A program made the translations under genes and the position numbers. 64,000 bases of DNA from Thalassospira xiamenensis M-5 = DSM 17429 (lineage in GTDB: Bacteria; Pseudomonadota; Alphaproteobacteria; Rhodospirillales; Thalassospiraceae). Location: contig NZ_CP004388.1 of the NCBI RefSeq assembly GCF_000300235.2, forward strand, positions 4,286,001 to 4,350,000, in the 5' to 3' direction. The notes under the pieces are model-generated. The model saw only the letters and a program-made list of their open reading frames with translations. It made no database searches and was not told the origin of the DNA. Shown in pieces: positions 36,047-44,946 of this stretch; position 1 is the stretch's first letter; each line of letters opens with the position of its first letter.

Positions 36047-36910
36047 ATGCTGGATTCTGTAAACCAAACCCCATCAGACGGTCTTGAACGTTTGTGCAAA
36101 CCGCGCGAGCACTTCATTTCTGCGGCCCCGCTGCCGGGGATCGAGCGAATGGAAGCCCTTTTCTTTGGTAATATGTTTGCCCCCCATCGCCACGATACCT
36201 ATGCGCTGGGCATCACCATGCAGGGCGTTCAGACCTTCAACTATCGCGGCTCTTCCTGTGCCAGTCAGCCCGGTAATGTGATCATCCTTCACCCCGACGA
36301 GGTCCATGACGGAGGTGCAGGAACCGAGGACGGTTTGCGCTATCGCATGCTTTATCTCGAACCATCACTGCTACGGCAGGGCCTTGGCACGGATACGGCT
36401 TCCCTGCCCTTTGTTTCTGATCCCGTCATTGCCGACTCGCAGCTGGCAGCAACCCTTGCCTCAATGCTCGCCCATCTTGATGAAGATGTTGATCCCCTTC
36501 TGATAGATCAATTTATCTCTGACATCGCCACCGGCCTTGCGCAGCACGCCAAAAACTCAATGAAACCGATTGGCTTTCTGGCGTTGGAACACATGGAACG
36601 GGCCAAACAATATCTTGAAGACAACTTTGATCGCCCGGTACAGTCCGCCGAGCTTGAAGAGGTCACGGGGCTTGATAGATATCGTCTTATCCGTCAATTC
36701 CGTGCCTGTTTTGGGACAACACCATATCGTTATCTGATGATGCGTCGCCTGCAAAAAGCCCGCATCCTTATCAGCCTTCGCCAGCCGCTGGTCGATATTG
36801 CGGGTGATACCGGATTTGCTGATCAAAGCCATCTTAATCGGCATTTCAAACGTGCATTTGGTATCACACCCGGCCGTTGGGCCGAACTCACATGCGAAAA
36901 AAGTCATTAA
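36047..36910 (+). CDS. AraC-family transcriptional regulator
   Basis: 287 residues from ATG 36047, with GGAAAA upstream; the frame is open to 35885 within the DUF2000 gene and that part is rejected. The N-terminal cupin-type sensor has FAPHRHDTYALGITMQGVQTF and PGNVIILHPDEVHDG. The C-terminal double helix-turn-helix has LIRQFRACFGTTPYRYL and ADQSHLNRHFKRAFGITPGR. It is divergent from DUF2000 and the effector is unknown. This pair interrupts the rsmI-yraN/BON gene order. Confidence 0.93.
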   Translation: MLDSVNQTPSDGLERLCKPREHFISAAPLPGIERMEALFFGNMFAPHRHDTYALGITMQGVQTFNYRGSSCASQPGNVIILHPDEVHDGGAGTEDGLRYRMLYLEPSLLRQGLGTDTASLPFVSDPVIADSQLAATLASMLAHLDEDVDPLLIDQFISDIATGLAQHAKNSMKPIGFLALEHMERAKQYLEDNFDRPVQSAELEEVTGLDRYRLIRQFRACFGTTPYRYLMMRRLQKARILISLRQPLVDIAGDTGFADQSHLNRHFKRAFGITPGRWAELTCEKSH

Positions 36911-37006
36911 TCGGTCAAACCGCGCTTCGAGTTTAAAACTCCTTAACCGGCTGCGCTCATATTGGCAGTTGAGACGACGGGGGAACGCGGGGCGAGAAAC
37001 CGATAG

Positions 37007-37663
37007 ATGACATTGCTGTCACGCACATTGCGACGGTCAAAGGGCCGTATTGTTAAAGTCAGGAATTATATTGCGCAGGCAGGACCCGTTCTGGTGATCC
37101 TTGCTTTTATGCCACTTGCGGGGTGCACGTCTCTTGCAGTGGGTGCAGGTGCAACTGCCGGTGTGGCCGCCCTACAGGAACGCGGATTTGGCGGCGCGGT
37201 CAGCGATACCGCAATCACGGCCGAGATCTGGCAGAAGTTCCTGACCGAAGACGAAAACCTGTTTCGCCGGATCGAAATCGAAGTAGTTGAGGGGGAAGTT
37301 CTGCTTGCCGGAACGGTTGAAAATACCGACAGCGAACTTAAAGCGGTCGAACTGGCCTGGCAGGTCAATGGCGTAAACCGTGTCATCAACGAAATCAATG
37401 TCGGTCAAGGCAGCAGTTTAATGGACAGCGCCAGTGATCTTTTGATCACGACCCGCATCAAAACCGCACTGATGTTTGACACAGACGTCTATGCGATTAA
37501 CTACAGTGTCGAAACCATCAATGGTACCGTCCATATCATGGGCATCGCGCAAAGCGAACATGAGCGCAACCTTGTCATCTCTCATGCACGCGCTACCAGT
37601 TATGTCAGACGCGTCGTCAGTCATGTAAGACTTAAGGACGACCCACAACGCCAGAGGACCTGA
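37007..37663 (+). CDS. BON-domain lipoprotein (DolP/YraP-like)
   Basis: 218 residues. The signal peptide ends in a lipobox LAGC (Cys40). Two BON domains follow, about residues 65-130 (AEIWQKFLTEDENLFRRIEI ... VNGVNRVINEI) and 140-215 (TTRIKTALMFDTDVYAINYS). In E. coli DolP supports outer-membrane integrity. The start ATG 37007 has no strong ribosome site. Its stop is followed within 3 nt by the predicted start of the SirB1-like gene. Confidence 0.88.
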   Translation: MTLLSRTLRRSKGRIVKVRNYIAQAGPVLVILAFMPLAGCTSLAVGAGATAGVAALQERGFGGAVSDTAITAEIWQKFLTEDENLFRRIEIEVVEGEVLLAGTVENTDSELKAVELAWQVNGVNRVINEINVGQGSSLMDSASDLLITTRIKTALMFDTDVYAINYSVETINGTVHIMGIAQSEHERNLVISHARATSYVRRVVSHVRLKDDPQRQRT

Positions 37664-37665
37664 GC

Positions 37666-38676
37666 ATTATTATTGATCGGGAAAAGGACATCACAGCAAA
37701 AGATCGCCAATGGCTTACCGATTACGGTAACGGCCAATATCCCGATGCAACTGCGGCCGAGGCCGCTTTGCATTTTGCACGGTTAAACGACCCCAGCCGG
37801 GATATTGCACCTTATATCGATTTGCTTGAAGCCATTTCTGGTGATGTCCGCAACCGGATTGGCTCCCTATCTGCGCAATCAAGAGATGAAGATGGCCGTG
37901 CCGTCGTCGACCTAATCGTGCAGGCCATGCAGGATGTTATCCCCGGTCACTATCAGTTTCAGGGCGATGCGGAAAATTATGACGATATCGCCAATGCAGA
38001 TTTGATGTCGGTCATTGATCGAAAGCGCGGTCTTCCTGTGGCGCTCGCATTGCTTTACGTACATGTCGCAAAACGTTGCCAGATAGAGATCACGGGCATC
38101 GATTTTCCTGGTCACTTTCTGCTGCGTCTGCAATCCGGGGGGGCGCGAAGAATGATCGATCCCTTCCATGGCGGCATCACATTGGGTTCTGCCGAGTTAC
38201 GCGAGTTGTTGAAGGCGTTTCAGGGGCTAGATGCAGAACTGCAACCCGCTCACTATCGTGAAGCATCTGATATTGCGATATTGTTACGACTTCAAAACAA
38301 TATAAAGGTTAGGGCCCTTCGGCGGGGCGAGCTGGCCCTCGCCGCGCGTGTGATTGACAACAGTTTGCTGATTGCACCTGACCATGACGGGCTTTGGCAT
38401 CAGCTCGGCGCGCTTTACGCCCGCCTGCACGAAGATGCAAAAGCACTCCATGCCTTCACCCGGTTCGTTGAACTGTGTAAGAACCCGATGCATCGGGCCC
38501 GCATAAGTGCTGTTGTCGAAGAACTGCGTGATCGCCTCGGTCATCAATCTTCTGACCGCAAGAATGACACGCGCGACGTGCCAAATTCAGATACGCCAGT
38601 GCAGCTATATCCGATCCGGTCGCAAAACACGGATCACAAAAATCCCTCGGACAATCCTGATTCCGGTCAACCCTGA
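37666..38676 (+). CDS. SirB1/transglutaminase-like TPR protein, probably with a non-standard start
   Basis: The frame is open through the BON gene's stop. Coding-looking sequence (DRQWLTDYGNGQYPDATAAE) extends upstream of the first standard codon, a TTG at 37768. An ATT at 37666 lies 7 nt after AGAGGA, and a CTG overlaps the BON stop at 37660. I place the start at 37666 (336 residues); a TTG start gives 302. Core motifs: IDRKRGLPVALALLYVHVA, GIDFPGHFLLRL, MIDPFHGG, then helical repeats (LIAPDHDGLWHQLGALYARL). A polar tail of about 45 residues follows. Family members resemble SirB1; role unclear. Confidence 0.75.
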   Translation: MIIDREKDITAKDRQWLTDYGNGQYPDATAAEAALHFARLNDPSRDIAPYIDLLEAISGDVRNRIGSLSAQSRDEDGRAVVDLIVQAMQDVIPGHYQFQGDAENYDDIANADLMSVIDRKRGLPVALALLYVHVAKRCQIEITGIDFPGHFLLRLQSGGARRMIDPFHGGITLGSAELRELLKAFQGLDAELQPAHYREASDIAILLRLQNNIKVRALRRGELALAARVIDNSLLIAPDHDGLWHQLGALYARLHEDAKALHAFTRFVELCKNPMHRARISAVVEELRDRLGHQSSDRKNDTRDVPNSDTPVQLYPIRSQNTDHKNPSDNPDSGQP

Positions 38677-39291
38677 ACTCCTCAGTAGTGTCAAGGCACG
38701 GGGAAGCCACTTCAGACTTAACCGCTATTTTCCCAGTACAAGATTGATTGTATATTCCTATATTATATTTTTTAGGAATTTTATGTATATCTAGATGAAG
38801 ACATACCAGTCTGTTTGAATTTTAACACGCCTCTTATCTTCGCTAATTTCATAATTAAGATAAATAAAACGATCTTATAGTGAGATTTATGAGTAGCAAC
38901 AGAGCGCTAAAGACATCACATCGGCAAACAATAGGTAAAGAGCCCTCATCATGCCTTGGAGGAGTCAAAAAGCGCGGTTTTCTGCGCATCGTGGAATCGG
39001 CGACCAGGGTGTGACGAATCAATTTCCGACAATGGCAAAAAATTTCGGTCAACAAAGATTGAATTGATTTCGGAAAGCCGCGTGAAAAACTACGGATGCA
39101 GTTTTTCACGTCCTTAACGCAGGGTTAAAAGACCGGACGCGAAACGGTCGCGATGCTTGCACCGCGATTTTCATTCTCTATACTCCCGCTCCAGATCATC
39201 CGACCCATAAAGGCGATGGCAGCCAAGCACTATGACTTGCCGAACCTTGACTGTCGGGAAATACCGAAAAAAGCTTAGGAAATTCAAGTCA
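38677..39291. other. 615-nt intergenic region with an AT-rich core and inverted repeats
   Basis: No convincing gene. Bases 38740-38880 are markedly AT-rich compared with the surroundings and hold an inverted repeat ATTCCTA (38754-38760) / TAGGAAT (38773-38779). A perfect 11-bp hairpin, CGTGAAAAACT (39081-39091) with AGTTTTTCACG (39100-39110), lies 180 nt before the adenosine-kinase start. A leftward open frame (38855-39109) shows no recognisable protein. Confidence 0.5.
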
Positions 39292-40281
39292 ATGAGTGAC
39301 ACCAAATTCGACGTCGTCGGAATCGGCAATGCCATTGTCGACGTTCTTTCTCACTGCAAGGAAGAAGACCTTGGCCGTTTGAACCTTGTAAAGAACGCCA
39401 TGACTCTGATCGACGCCGAAACCGCCGACAGTCTTTACGCCCAAATGGGCCCTGGCCTTGAAATGTCCGGTGGATCCGCTGGCAATACCATGGCGGGGAT
39501 TGCGGCCCTTGGTGCCAAAGGTGCTTATATTGGCAAGGTGCGTAACGATCAACTGGGTGAGGTTTTCCGCCACGATATCCGTGCCATCGGCGTTTCCTTT
39601 AATTCGACCCCGGCAACAAGCGGCTCCCCAACGGCGCGCTGCCTGATTTTCGTGACACCGGATGGTCATCGTACCATGAATACCTTCCTTGGTGCCTGCA
39701 CGGAGCTTGGCCCGGATGATATCGATGCCGAACTGATCGCATCGGCCAAGGTCACCTACATGGAAGGATATCTTTGGGATCGGCCCGAAGCGAAGGAAGC
39801 TTTCATCAAGGCCGCACAGGTCGCGCACGATGCCGGACGACAGGTTTCGATCAGCCTGTCTGATTCCTTCTGTGTCGACCGTCATCGTGAATCGTTCCGC
39901 GATCTGGTCCATAATCATATCGACGTACTGTTTGCCAACGAAGACGAGATCAAATCGCTTTACGAGGTCGACACCTTCGAAGAAGCCCTGGCGGAAGTCC
40001 GTAAACACTGCAAAGTCGCAGCCCTGACCCGCAGTGAAAAAGGTTCGGTCATTGTATCGGATGACGAAGTCATACAGGTTGATGCCGAACCGGTTGCCCG
40101 CGTGATTGACACCACCGGCGCAGGTGATCTTTTCGCATCGGGCTTCCTTTATGGCTACACACGTGGCGATAGTCTTGCGACATGTGGTCGCCTTGGCTCG
40201 ATTTGTGCTGCCGAAGTGATTTCGCATATGGGCGCACGCCCCGATGCAGACCTTAAGGAACTGGTTGCGAAGACTCTTTGA
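39292..40281 (+). CDS. PfkB-family carbohydrate/adenosine kinase
   Basis: 329 residues from ATG 39292 with AGGAAA upstream; an ATG at 39232 is rejected. It begins DVVGIGNAIVDVL, has SGGSAGNTMAGIAALG and ends with the catalytic DTTGAGDLFASGFLYGY block near residues 277-293. This group (adenosine kinase type of the PfkB superfamily) is common in Rhodospirillales and phosphorylates a ribonucleoside such as adenosine. Single gene followed by a strong terminator. The exact substrate is inferred. Confidence 0.88.
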   Translation: MSDTKFDVVGIGNAIVDVLSHCKEEDLGRLNLVKNAMTLIDAETADSLYAQMGPGLEMSGGSAGNTMAGIAALGAKGAYIGKVRNDQLGEVFRHDIRAIGVSFNSTPATSGSPTARCLIFVTPDGHRTMNTFLGACTELGPDDIDAELIASAKVTYMEGYLWDRPEAKEAFIKAAQVAHDAGRQVSISLSDSFCVDRHRESFRDLVHNHIDVLFANEDEIKSLYEVDTFEEALAEVRKHCKVAALTRSEKGSVIVSDDEVIQVDAEPVARVIDTTGAGDLFASGFLYGYTRGDSLATCGRLGSICAAEVISHMGARPDADLKELVAKTL

Positions 40282-40310
40282 CCCTTCGCCATGGTTTCAC
40301 GATAAAATTC

Positions 40311-40348
40311 ACGGGACGGCAACATTTGGTTGCCGTCCCGTTTCTTTT
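40311..40348 (+). terminator. Terminator of the adenosine-kinase-like gene
   Basis: ACGGGACGGCAAC (40311-40323) pairs perfectly with GTTGCCGTCCCGT (40329-40341) around a 5-nt loop, followed by TTCTTTT. Confidence 0.9.
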
Positions 40349-40705
40349 GTAGCAATTGCCGGTATTCTGCCGTTTTGCAATGCACACAAAGATTGACTTT
40401 CTCCAGTTAATAGCGCAAGAACCCGGCATTGCATAAAAATCAACCCCGCATGGCATGCACAAGGCTGGTCATTCGCCTCGACATTGGCTATGACAGGGCG
40501 GCTTCCGAGCCAAACTGCAATTTGTCTTTTGGGCCAGTAAACATTCAGCATGTGCAGTGCTGCGCTAATGCGCGGGTTTGAACTTGCCGACCGGGCAACA
40601 CCGGTCCTGCGGCAGCTGAATATCTACTGGCCTTGAAACTTTTACTGACCGATGCGCAAGGGATGTATCCCGGCGCGCGGCATTTTTATTCTGGAGTCCG
40701 CGCCA
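40349..40705 (+). other. Intergenic leader before typA
   Basis: About 360 nt without a convincing gene. TTGACT (40393-40398) resembles a -35 element but no good -10 is paired with it. TGCAATGC (40376-40383) and GCATTGCA (40426-40433) form a spaced inverted repeat. I see nothing stronger. Confidence 0.3.
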
Positions 40706-42526
40706 ATGAACTTGCGCAATATCGCCATTATCGCACACGTCGACCATGGCAAAACCACTCTCGTCGACGCGATGTTCCGTCAATCCGGTGTTTATCGTGA
40801 CAACCAGCGTGTTGATGAACGCGCCATGGACAGTAACGATCTGGAACGCGAACGCGGCATCACCATCATGGCAAAGCCGACCGCAATTCAGTGGGGCGAT
40901 ACGCGTATCAATATCGTCGATACCCCGGGCCACGCCGATTTCGGTGGTGAAGTCGAACGTATCCTGTCGATGGTTGACGGTGTTGTTCTGCTGGTTGACT
41001 CGGCCGAAGGCCCGATGCCACAGACCAAATTCGTTCTGGGTAAAGCCCTGAAACTCGGCCTGAAGCCGATCGTGATCATCAACAAGATCGACCGCCCGGA
41101 CCAACGCGCAGAAGAAGTTCTCGACGAGATATTTGATCTGTTCGTGTCGCTCGAAGCCAATGACGAACAGCTTGATTTCCCGGTTCTGTATGCCTCCGGT
41201 CGTGATGGCTGGGCTGCCGAGGCACCGGAAGGCCCGAAAGAAAACCTGACACCGCTGATGAACCTGGTTCTGAACTATGTTCCGGCACCGAAGGCAGAAG
41301 TTGACGCGCCGTTCGCAATGATTGCGACCATGCTGCATGCTGACAACTTCCTTGGCCGTATCCTGACTGGCCGTGTCGCACAGGGCCGCGCAAAACTTAA
41401 CATGCCGGTCAAGGTTCTGCGTGGTGATGGCACTGTCGAAACCGGTCGTCTTTCAAAATTGATGGGTTTCCGTGGTCTTGATCGTGTCCCGCAGGAAGAA
41501 GCTGTTGCTGGCGACATCATCGCGATTGCCGGTCTGACCGACGCAACCGTTGCCGACACCATCTGCGCACCGGAAGTCACCAGTGCAATTTCAAGCCAGC
41601 CGATTGATCCGCCGACCCTTGCCATGACTTTCTCGGTCAACAACTCTCCGCTTGCTGGGCAGGAAGGCGACAAGGTTACATCGCGCATGATCCGTGCCCG
41701 TCTGGAACGCGAAGTCGAAGGCAACATTGCCATTCAGCTGTCGGAAACCGCGGATAAGGACGCCTTTGAAGTCGCAGGTCGTGGTGAACTTCAGCTTGGC
41801 GTTCTGATCGAAACCATGCGTCGCGAAGGTTACGAACTGTCGATCTCGCGTCCGCGCGTTCTGATCAAGGAAATCGACGGCGTCCTGTCCGAGCCGTTTG
41901 AAGAAGTCCAGGTCGACGTGGACGAAGAATTTGCCGGTGCCGTCGTTGAAAAGATGAGCCTGCGCAAGGCCGAAATGACCGACATGCGCTCAAGCGGTGG
42001 CGGCAAGACCCGTATCATGTTCCTGGCACCGTCGCGTGGCCTGATCGGTTATCATGGCGAATTCCTGACCGATACCCGCGGTACCGGCGTGATGAACCGT
42101 GTGTTCCATTCCTATGGTCCGGTCAAAGGTTCGATTGCAGGTCGTCGTAATGGTGTTCTGATTTCGAACGATCAGGGCGATGCGGTTGCCTATGCCCTTT
42201 GGGGGCTGGAAGATCGCGGTTCGATGTTCATCAATCCGGGCGAACGTGTCTATGAAGGCATGATCATCGGCGAACACAACCGCAACAACGACCTTGAAGT
42301 TAACATTCTCAAGGGTAAAAAACTGACCAACGTCCGCGCATCGGGCAAGGATGATGCCATTACCCTGACCCCGCCGCGTCGTATGTCGCTTGAAGAAGCG
42401 CTGGCTTATATCCAGAACGACGAACTGGTCGAAGTTACCCCGCAAAGCATCCGTATTCGCAAGCTGCACCTCGACCCGAACGTGCGCAAACGCGAAAGCC
42501 GCAAATCGGAATCCGAAACCGTTTAA
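40706..42526 (+). CDS. typA: Ribosome-associated GTPase TypA/BipA
   Basis: 606 residues from ATG 40706 with GGAG upstream. GTPase motifs: G1 AHVDHGKTT, G2 RGITIMAKP, G3 DTPGHADFGGE, G4 INKIDRPD. It then has EF-G-like domains and the TypA C-terminal domain (YHGEFLTDTRGTGVMNRVFH). It assists 50S assembly and stress adaptation. The 3' region has three hairpins in a row, the second of which is a terminator. Confidence 0.98.
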   Translation: MNLRNIAIIAHVDHGKTTLVDAMFRQSGVYRDNQRVDERAMDSNDLERERGITIMAKPTAIQWGDTRINIVDTPGHADFGGEVERILSMVDGVVLLVDSAEGPMPQTKFVLGKALKLGLKPIVIINKIDRPDQRAEEVLDEIFDLFVSLEANDEQLDFPVLYASGRDGWAAEAPEGPKENLTPLMNLVLNYVPAPKAEVDAPFAMIATMLHADNFLGRILTGRVAQGRAKLNMPVKVLRGDGTVETGRLSKLMGFRGLDRVPQEEAVAGDIIAIAGLTDATVADTICAPEVTSAISSQPIDPPTLAMTFSVNNSPLAGQEGDKVTSRMIRARLEREVEGNIAIQLSETADKDAFEVAGRGELQLGVLIETMRREGYELSISRPRVLIKEIDGVLSEPFEEVQVDVDEEFAGAVVEKMSLRKAEMTDMRSSGGGKTRIMFLAPSRGLIGYHGEFLTDTRGTGVMNRVFHSYGPVKGSIAGRRNGVLISNDQGDAVAYALWGLEDRGSMFINPGERVYEGMIIGEHNRNNDLEVNILKGKKLTNVRASGKDDAITLTPPRRMSLEEALAYIQNDELVEVTPQSIRIRKLHLDPNVRKRESRKSESETV

Positions 42527-42548
42527 ACCGGTTTGGATCGTGATTTAG

Positions 42549-42574
42549 AAGGGTCGCCTGCTTGGGCGGCCCTT
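42549..42574 (+). terminator. First hairpin after typA
   Basis: AAGGGTCGCC (42549-42558) pairs with GGCGGCCCTT (42565-42574), one T-G wobble. The following TATACATT is a weak T tract, so termination here would be partial. Confidence 0.5.
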
Positions 42575-42584
42575 ATACATTGAG

Positions 42585-42620
42585 AGGCACGAACATTTGC
42601 TATGATGTTCGTGCCTTTTT
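42585..42620 (+). terminator. Terminator of typA
   Basis: AGGCACGAACAT (42585-42596) pairs perfectly with ATGTTCGTGCCT (42605-42616), followed by TTTT. A canonical intrinsic terminator. Confidence 0.9.
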
Positions 42621-42628
42621 CATCAGGG

Positions 42629-42691
42629 GTCTCGTCCCGAAGTCGACATTGTCTGCGCCTATAGCTGACAATGTCGACTTCGGGACGAGAC
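42629..42691. repeat. 63-nt element with perfect 25-bp inverted arms
   Basis: The left arm 42629-42653 starts GTCTCGTCCCGAAG and ends CATTGTC. The right arm 42667-42691 is its exact reverse complement, and the 13-nt loop is TGCGCCTATAGCT. No T tract follows in either orientation, so it is not a plain terminator. It stands between the typA terminator and the AmpG-like gene, 84 nt before that start. It might be a REP/MITE-like repeat or a structured leader RNA; no copy is seen elsewhere in the window. Confidence 0.75.
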
Positions 42692-42774
42692 ATACAATCG
42701 CCTACACCGTTTCGGCATTCCTTAACGTGTTTCCCCTAATTTCGCACAAGGCCGCATTCAGACGGGGAATATCC

Positions 42775-44355
42775 ATGCACGACACAGCCTTGCGCAGTTG
42801 GGGTGATTCATTTCGGGCGTTCATTCATCCACGCGTGATTACCATGCTGTTCATGGGACTGTCGGCCGGGATTCCCATCCTGCTGATTTTCTCAACCCTG
42901 TCGATCTGGCTACGCGAAGCCGGCGTGGAACGTTCTACCGTCACCTATTTCAGCTGGGCCGCCCTTGGTTATTCTTTCAAATTTGTCTGGGCCCCCCTTA
43001 TTGACCGGCTGCCGTTCCCGATTTTGCATGGTGCTCTTGGACGTCGGCGAAGCTGGCTGATTATTGCCCAATGTGCCATTATCGGCGCCATCCTTTGGAT
43101 GGGCTTTACCGATCCGGCCGAAAACCTGACTACTATGGCCTTTGCTGCTGTTGCGCTTGGCTTTGCATCGGCAACACAGGACATCGTGATTGACGCCTAT
43201 CGCATCGAGGCAGCAGATACCGACCTGCAAGCCATGATGAGCTCGGCCTATATCGGTGGGTATCGTATCGGAATGATTGTCGCCGGTGCCGGAGCATTGA
43301 CCATTGCCGGACTATTTGAGGCCGAAGGCAGTTATGAGCCGATTGCTTGGACAATTGCCTATGGCTGCATGGCTCTGGCCATGGGGATCGGCGTTATCAC
43401 CACGCTGATCATTCGCGAACCCACCGTAAATCGGACTGACAGCAAGTATTTTCATAAAACATCCGATTACGGTCGTTTCCTTCTGATGTTTGCGCTGACT
43501 GTGATCGCCTTCATCATTGCCAACATCTATGCCAGCGACCTGACCGAGCCATTAAAAACGGCTTTAGTCGAAAACGGAATGATCGACGGACTGGCTGGTT
43601 TCATCGCCGGGTTTCTCAAACTAGCCATCTCTGTCGCAGCCGCAATCCTTTTCGCATGGCTGACCACACGTATCGGCGTAACCCCAACCGGCATGGTTCA
43701 GGAAACCTATGTCGCACCGGTTAAGGATTTCATCGACCGCTATGGCAAGGCTGCGATAGTTGTGCTGGCACTCATTGGCGTCTATCGGATTGCCGATATC
43801 GTCATGGGGGTCATGGCCAATGTTTTCTATACCGATCTGGGCTTTTCCAAGGAAGAAATAGCAGCTGTTTCCAAAACATTTGGCCTGTTCATGACCATCG
43901 CAGGCAGCTTCCTTGGCGGTCTTCTTTCGGTTCGCTACGGGGTCGTGCGTATCCTGTTTCTTGGCGCACTTCTCTCGGCAATTACCAACATCCTGTTTGC
44001 AATTATGGCTCATCTGGGCCCGAACACGATCATGTTTGCCGGTGTGATTATGGCCGACAACCTGTCAGGTGGTCTTGCAACAGCCGCCTTCATCGCCTAC
44101 CTGTCGGGCCTGACCAATATTTCCTTTACTGCCATGCAATATGCGATCTTTAGCTCAATCATGACCCTGTTCCCCAAAATCCTTGCCGGATTTTCGGGCA
44201 GTGTCGTCGATGCGCTCGGTTACAGCTGGTTCTTTATCGGCACAGCCCTGATTGGCATACCCGTGCTGTATCTCGTTGTCCTGGCCGGTAGGCTGATGAC
44301 ACAGAATACCGCAGAAAAAGCCGCGCACGCAGCAGCGATAACCGAAGACGGCTAA
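42775..44355 (+). CDS. AmpG-like MFS permease (muropeptide transporter family)
   Basis: 526 residues from ATG 42775, with GGGGAA upstream; an earlier frame from 42562 would run through the hairpins and is rejected. The AmpG-type signature is GIPILLIFSTLSIWLREAGV, followed by YSFKFVWAPLIDRLPFP and GRRRSWLI. About 12-14 helices. Family members import anhydro-muropeptides for cell-wall recycling. It has a large inserted region (residues 220-290). Monocistronic, with a shared terminator at its end. Confidence 0.85.
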   Translation: MHDTALRSWGDSFRAFIHPRVITMLFMGLSAGIPILLIFSTLSIWLREAGVERSTVTYFSWAALGYSFKFVWAPLIDRLPFPILHGALGRRRSWLIIAQCAIIGAILWMGFTDPAENLTTMAFAAVALGFASATQDIVIDAYRIEAADTDLQAMMSSAYIGGYRIGMIVAGAGALTIAGLFEAEGSYEPIAWTIAYGCMALAMGIGVITTLIIREPTVNRTDSKYFHKTSDYGRFLLMFALTVIAFIIANIYASDLTEPLKTALVENGMIDGLAGFIAGFLKLAISVAAAILFAWLTTRIGVTPTGMVQETYVAPVKDFIDRYGKAAIVVLALIGVYRIADIVMGVMANVFYTDLGFSKEEIAAVSKTFGLFMTIAGSFLGGLLSVRYGVVRILFLGALLSAITNILFAIMAHLGPNTIMFAGVIMADNLSGGLATAAFIAYLSGLTNISFTAMQYAIFSSIMTLFPKILAGFSGSVVDALGYSWFFIGTALIGIPVLYLVVLAGRLMTQNTAEKAAHAAAITEDG

Positions 44356-44381
44356 CCAACAGTTATTCATCAAGGCAAAAT

Positions 44382-44416
44382 AAAACCGGGCACCACATAA
44401 TGGCACCCGGTTTCAG
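44382..44416. terminator. Terminator between the AmpG-like gene and ptsN
   Basis: AAACCGGG (44383-44390) pairs with CCCGGTTT (44406-44413) around a loop that itself has a small inner stem (CC/GG). It sits between the convergent genes and has A/T runs on both sides. Confidence 0.75.
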
Positions 44417-44436
44417 ATCTTCTGATGTCACGACGC

Positions 44437-44946
44437 TCAGGCGGCCTGTTCAGCCTCATCCTGTGTCAGCAGTGCATAGATTGCATCCGCAGAACCCGCA
44501 CCGCGCAACTTGTCGCACATGCCCTGATTACGCAGAAGGCGGGAAATACGCGCCAGTGCTTTCAGGTGATCTGCACCAGCTTCTTCCGGGGCAATCAGCA
44601 TGCAAAACAAATCGACAGGATGTTCGTCAACGGCATCGAACTCAATCGGGTTCTGAGCACGCGCAAAGATCATGTGCAACCGGTCAAGATCCGCCAGCTT
44701 GCCGTGCGGAATCGCGACACCACCACCTACGCCGGTGCTGCCAAGTTTTTCACGGTCAAGCAAAACGGAAAAAATCTCGCCCGCTTCACGCCCGGTGACG
44801 TCAGCTGCCTTTTCGGCAAGTTCCTCAAGGACAGCCTTTTTCGCACCGGACCGCAGGGCCGGTATTACCCCCGAAGGGGAAAGAATCGATGATATGTCCA
44901 TTTTTCGCGTTGCGTTGTTTGGCTCGGAAGAATCTGTGTCCGTCAC
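44437..44946 (-). CDS. ptsN: Nitrogen-regulatory PTS enzyme IIA (IIA-Ntr)
   Basis: 169 residues from a GTG at 44946 that overlaps the hpf stop (GTGA), with AAGGAGG upstream. An internal start at 44901 would give the shorter MDISSILSP form usual in the family. The phosphorylated His is H81 in VAIPHGKL. It receives phosphate from the NPr/EI-Ntr chain and regulates potassium, nitrogen and envelope functions. Last gene of rpoN-hpf-ptsN; neighbours rpoN as in most Proteobacteria. Confidence 0.96.
   Translation of the reverse strand: MTDTDSSEPNNATRKMDISSILSPSGVIPALRSGAKKAVLEELAEKAADVTGREAGEIFSVLLDREKLGSTGVGGGVAIPHGKLADLDRLHMIFARAQNPIEFDAVDEHPVDLFCMLIAPEEAGADHLKALARISRLLRNQGMCDKLRGAGSADAIYALLTQDEAEQAA

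Noticed and set aside
38855-39109. 84-residue leftward open frame in the AT-rich gap
   Set aside because: No ribosome site, unusual composition and no recognisable product; overlaps the 39081-39110 hairpin.
40376-40433. Spaced inverted repeat before typA
   Set aside because: Eight-base arms 42 nt apart are likely to occur by chance and no promoter or structure supports a function.
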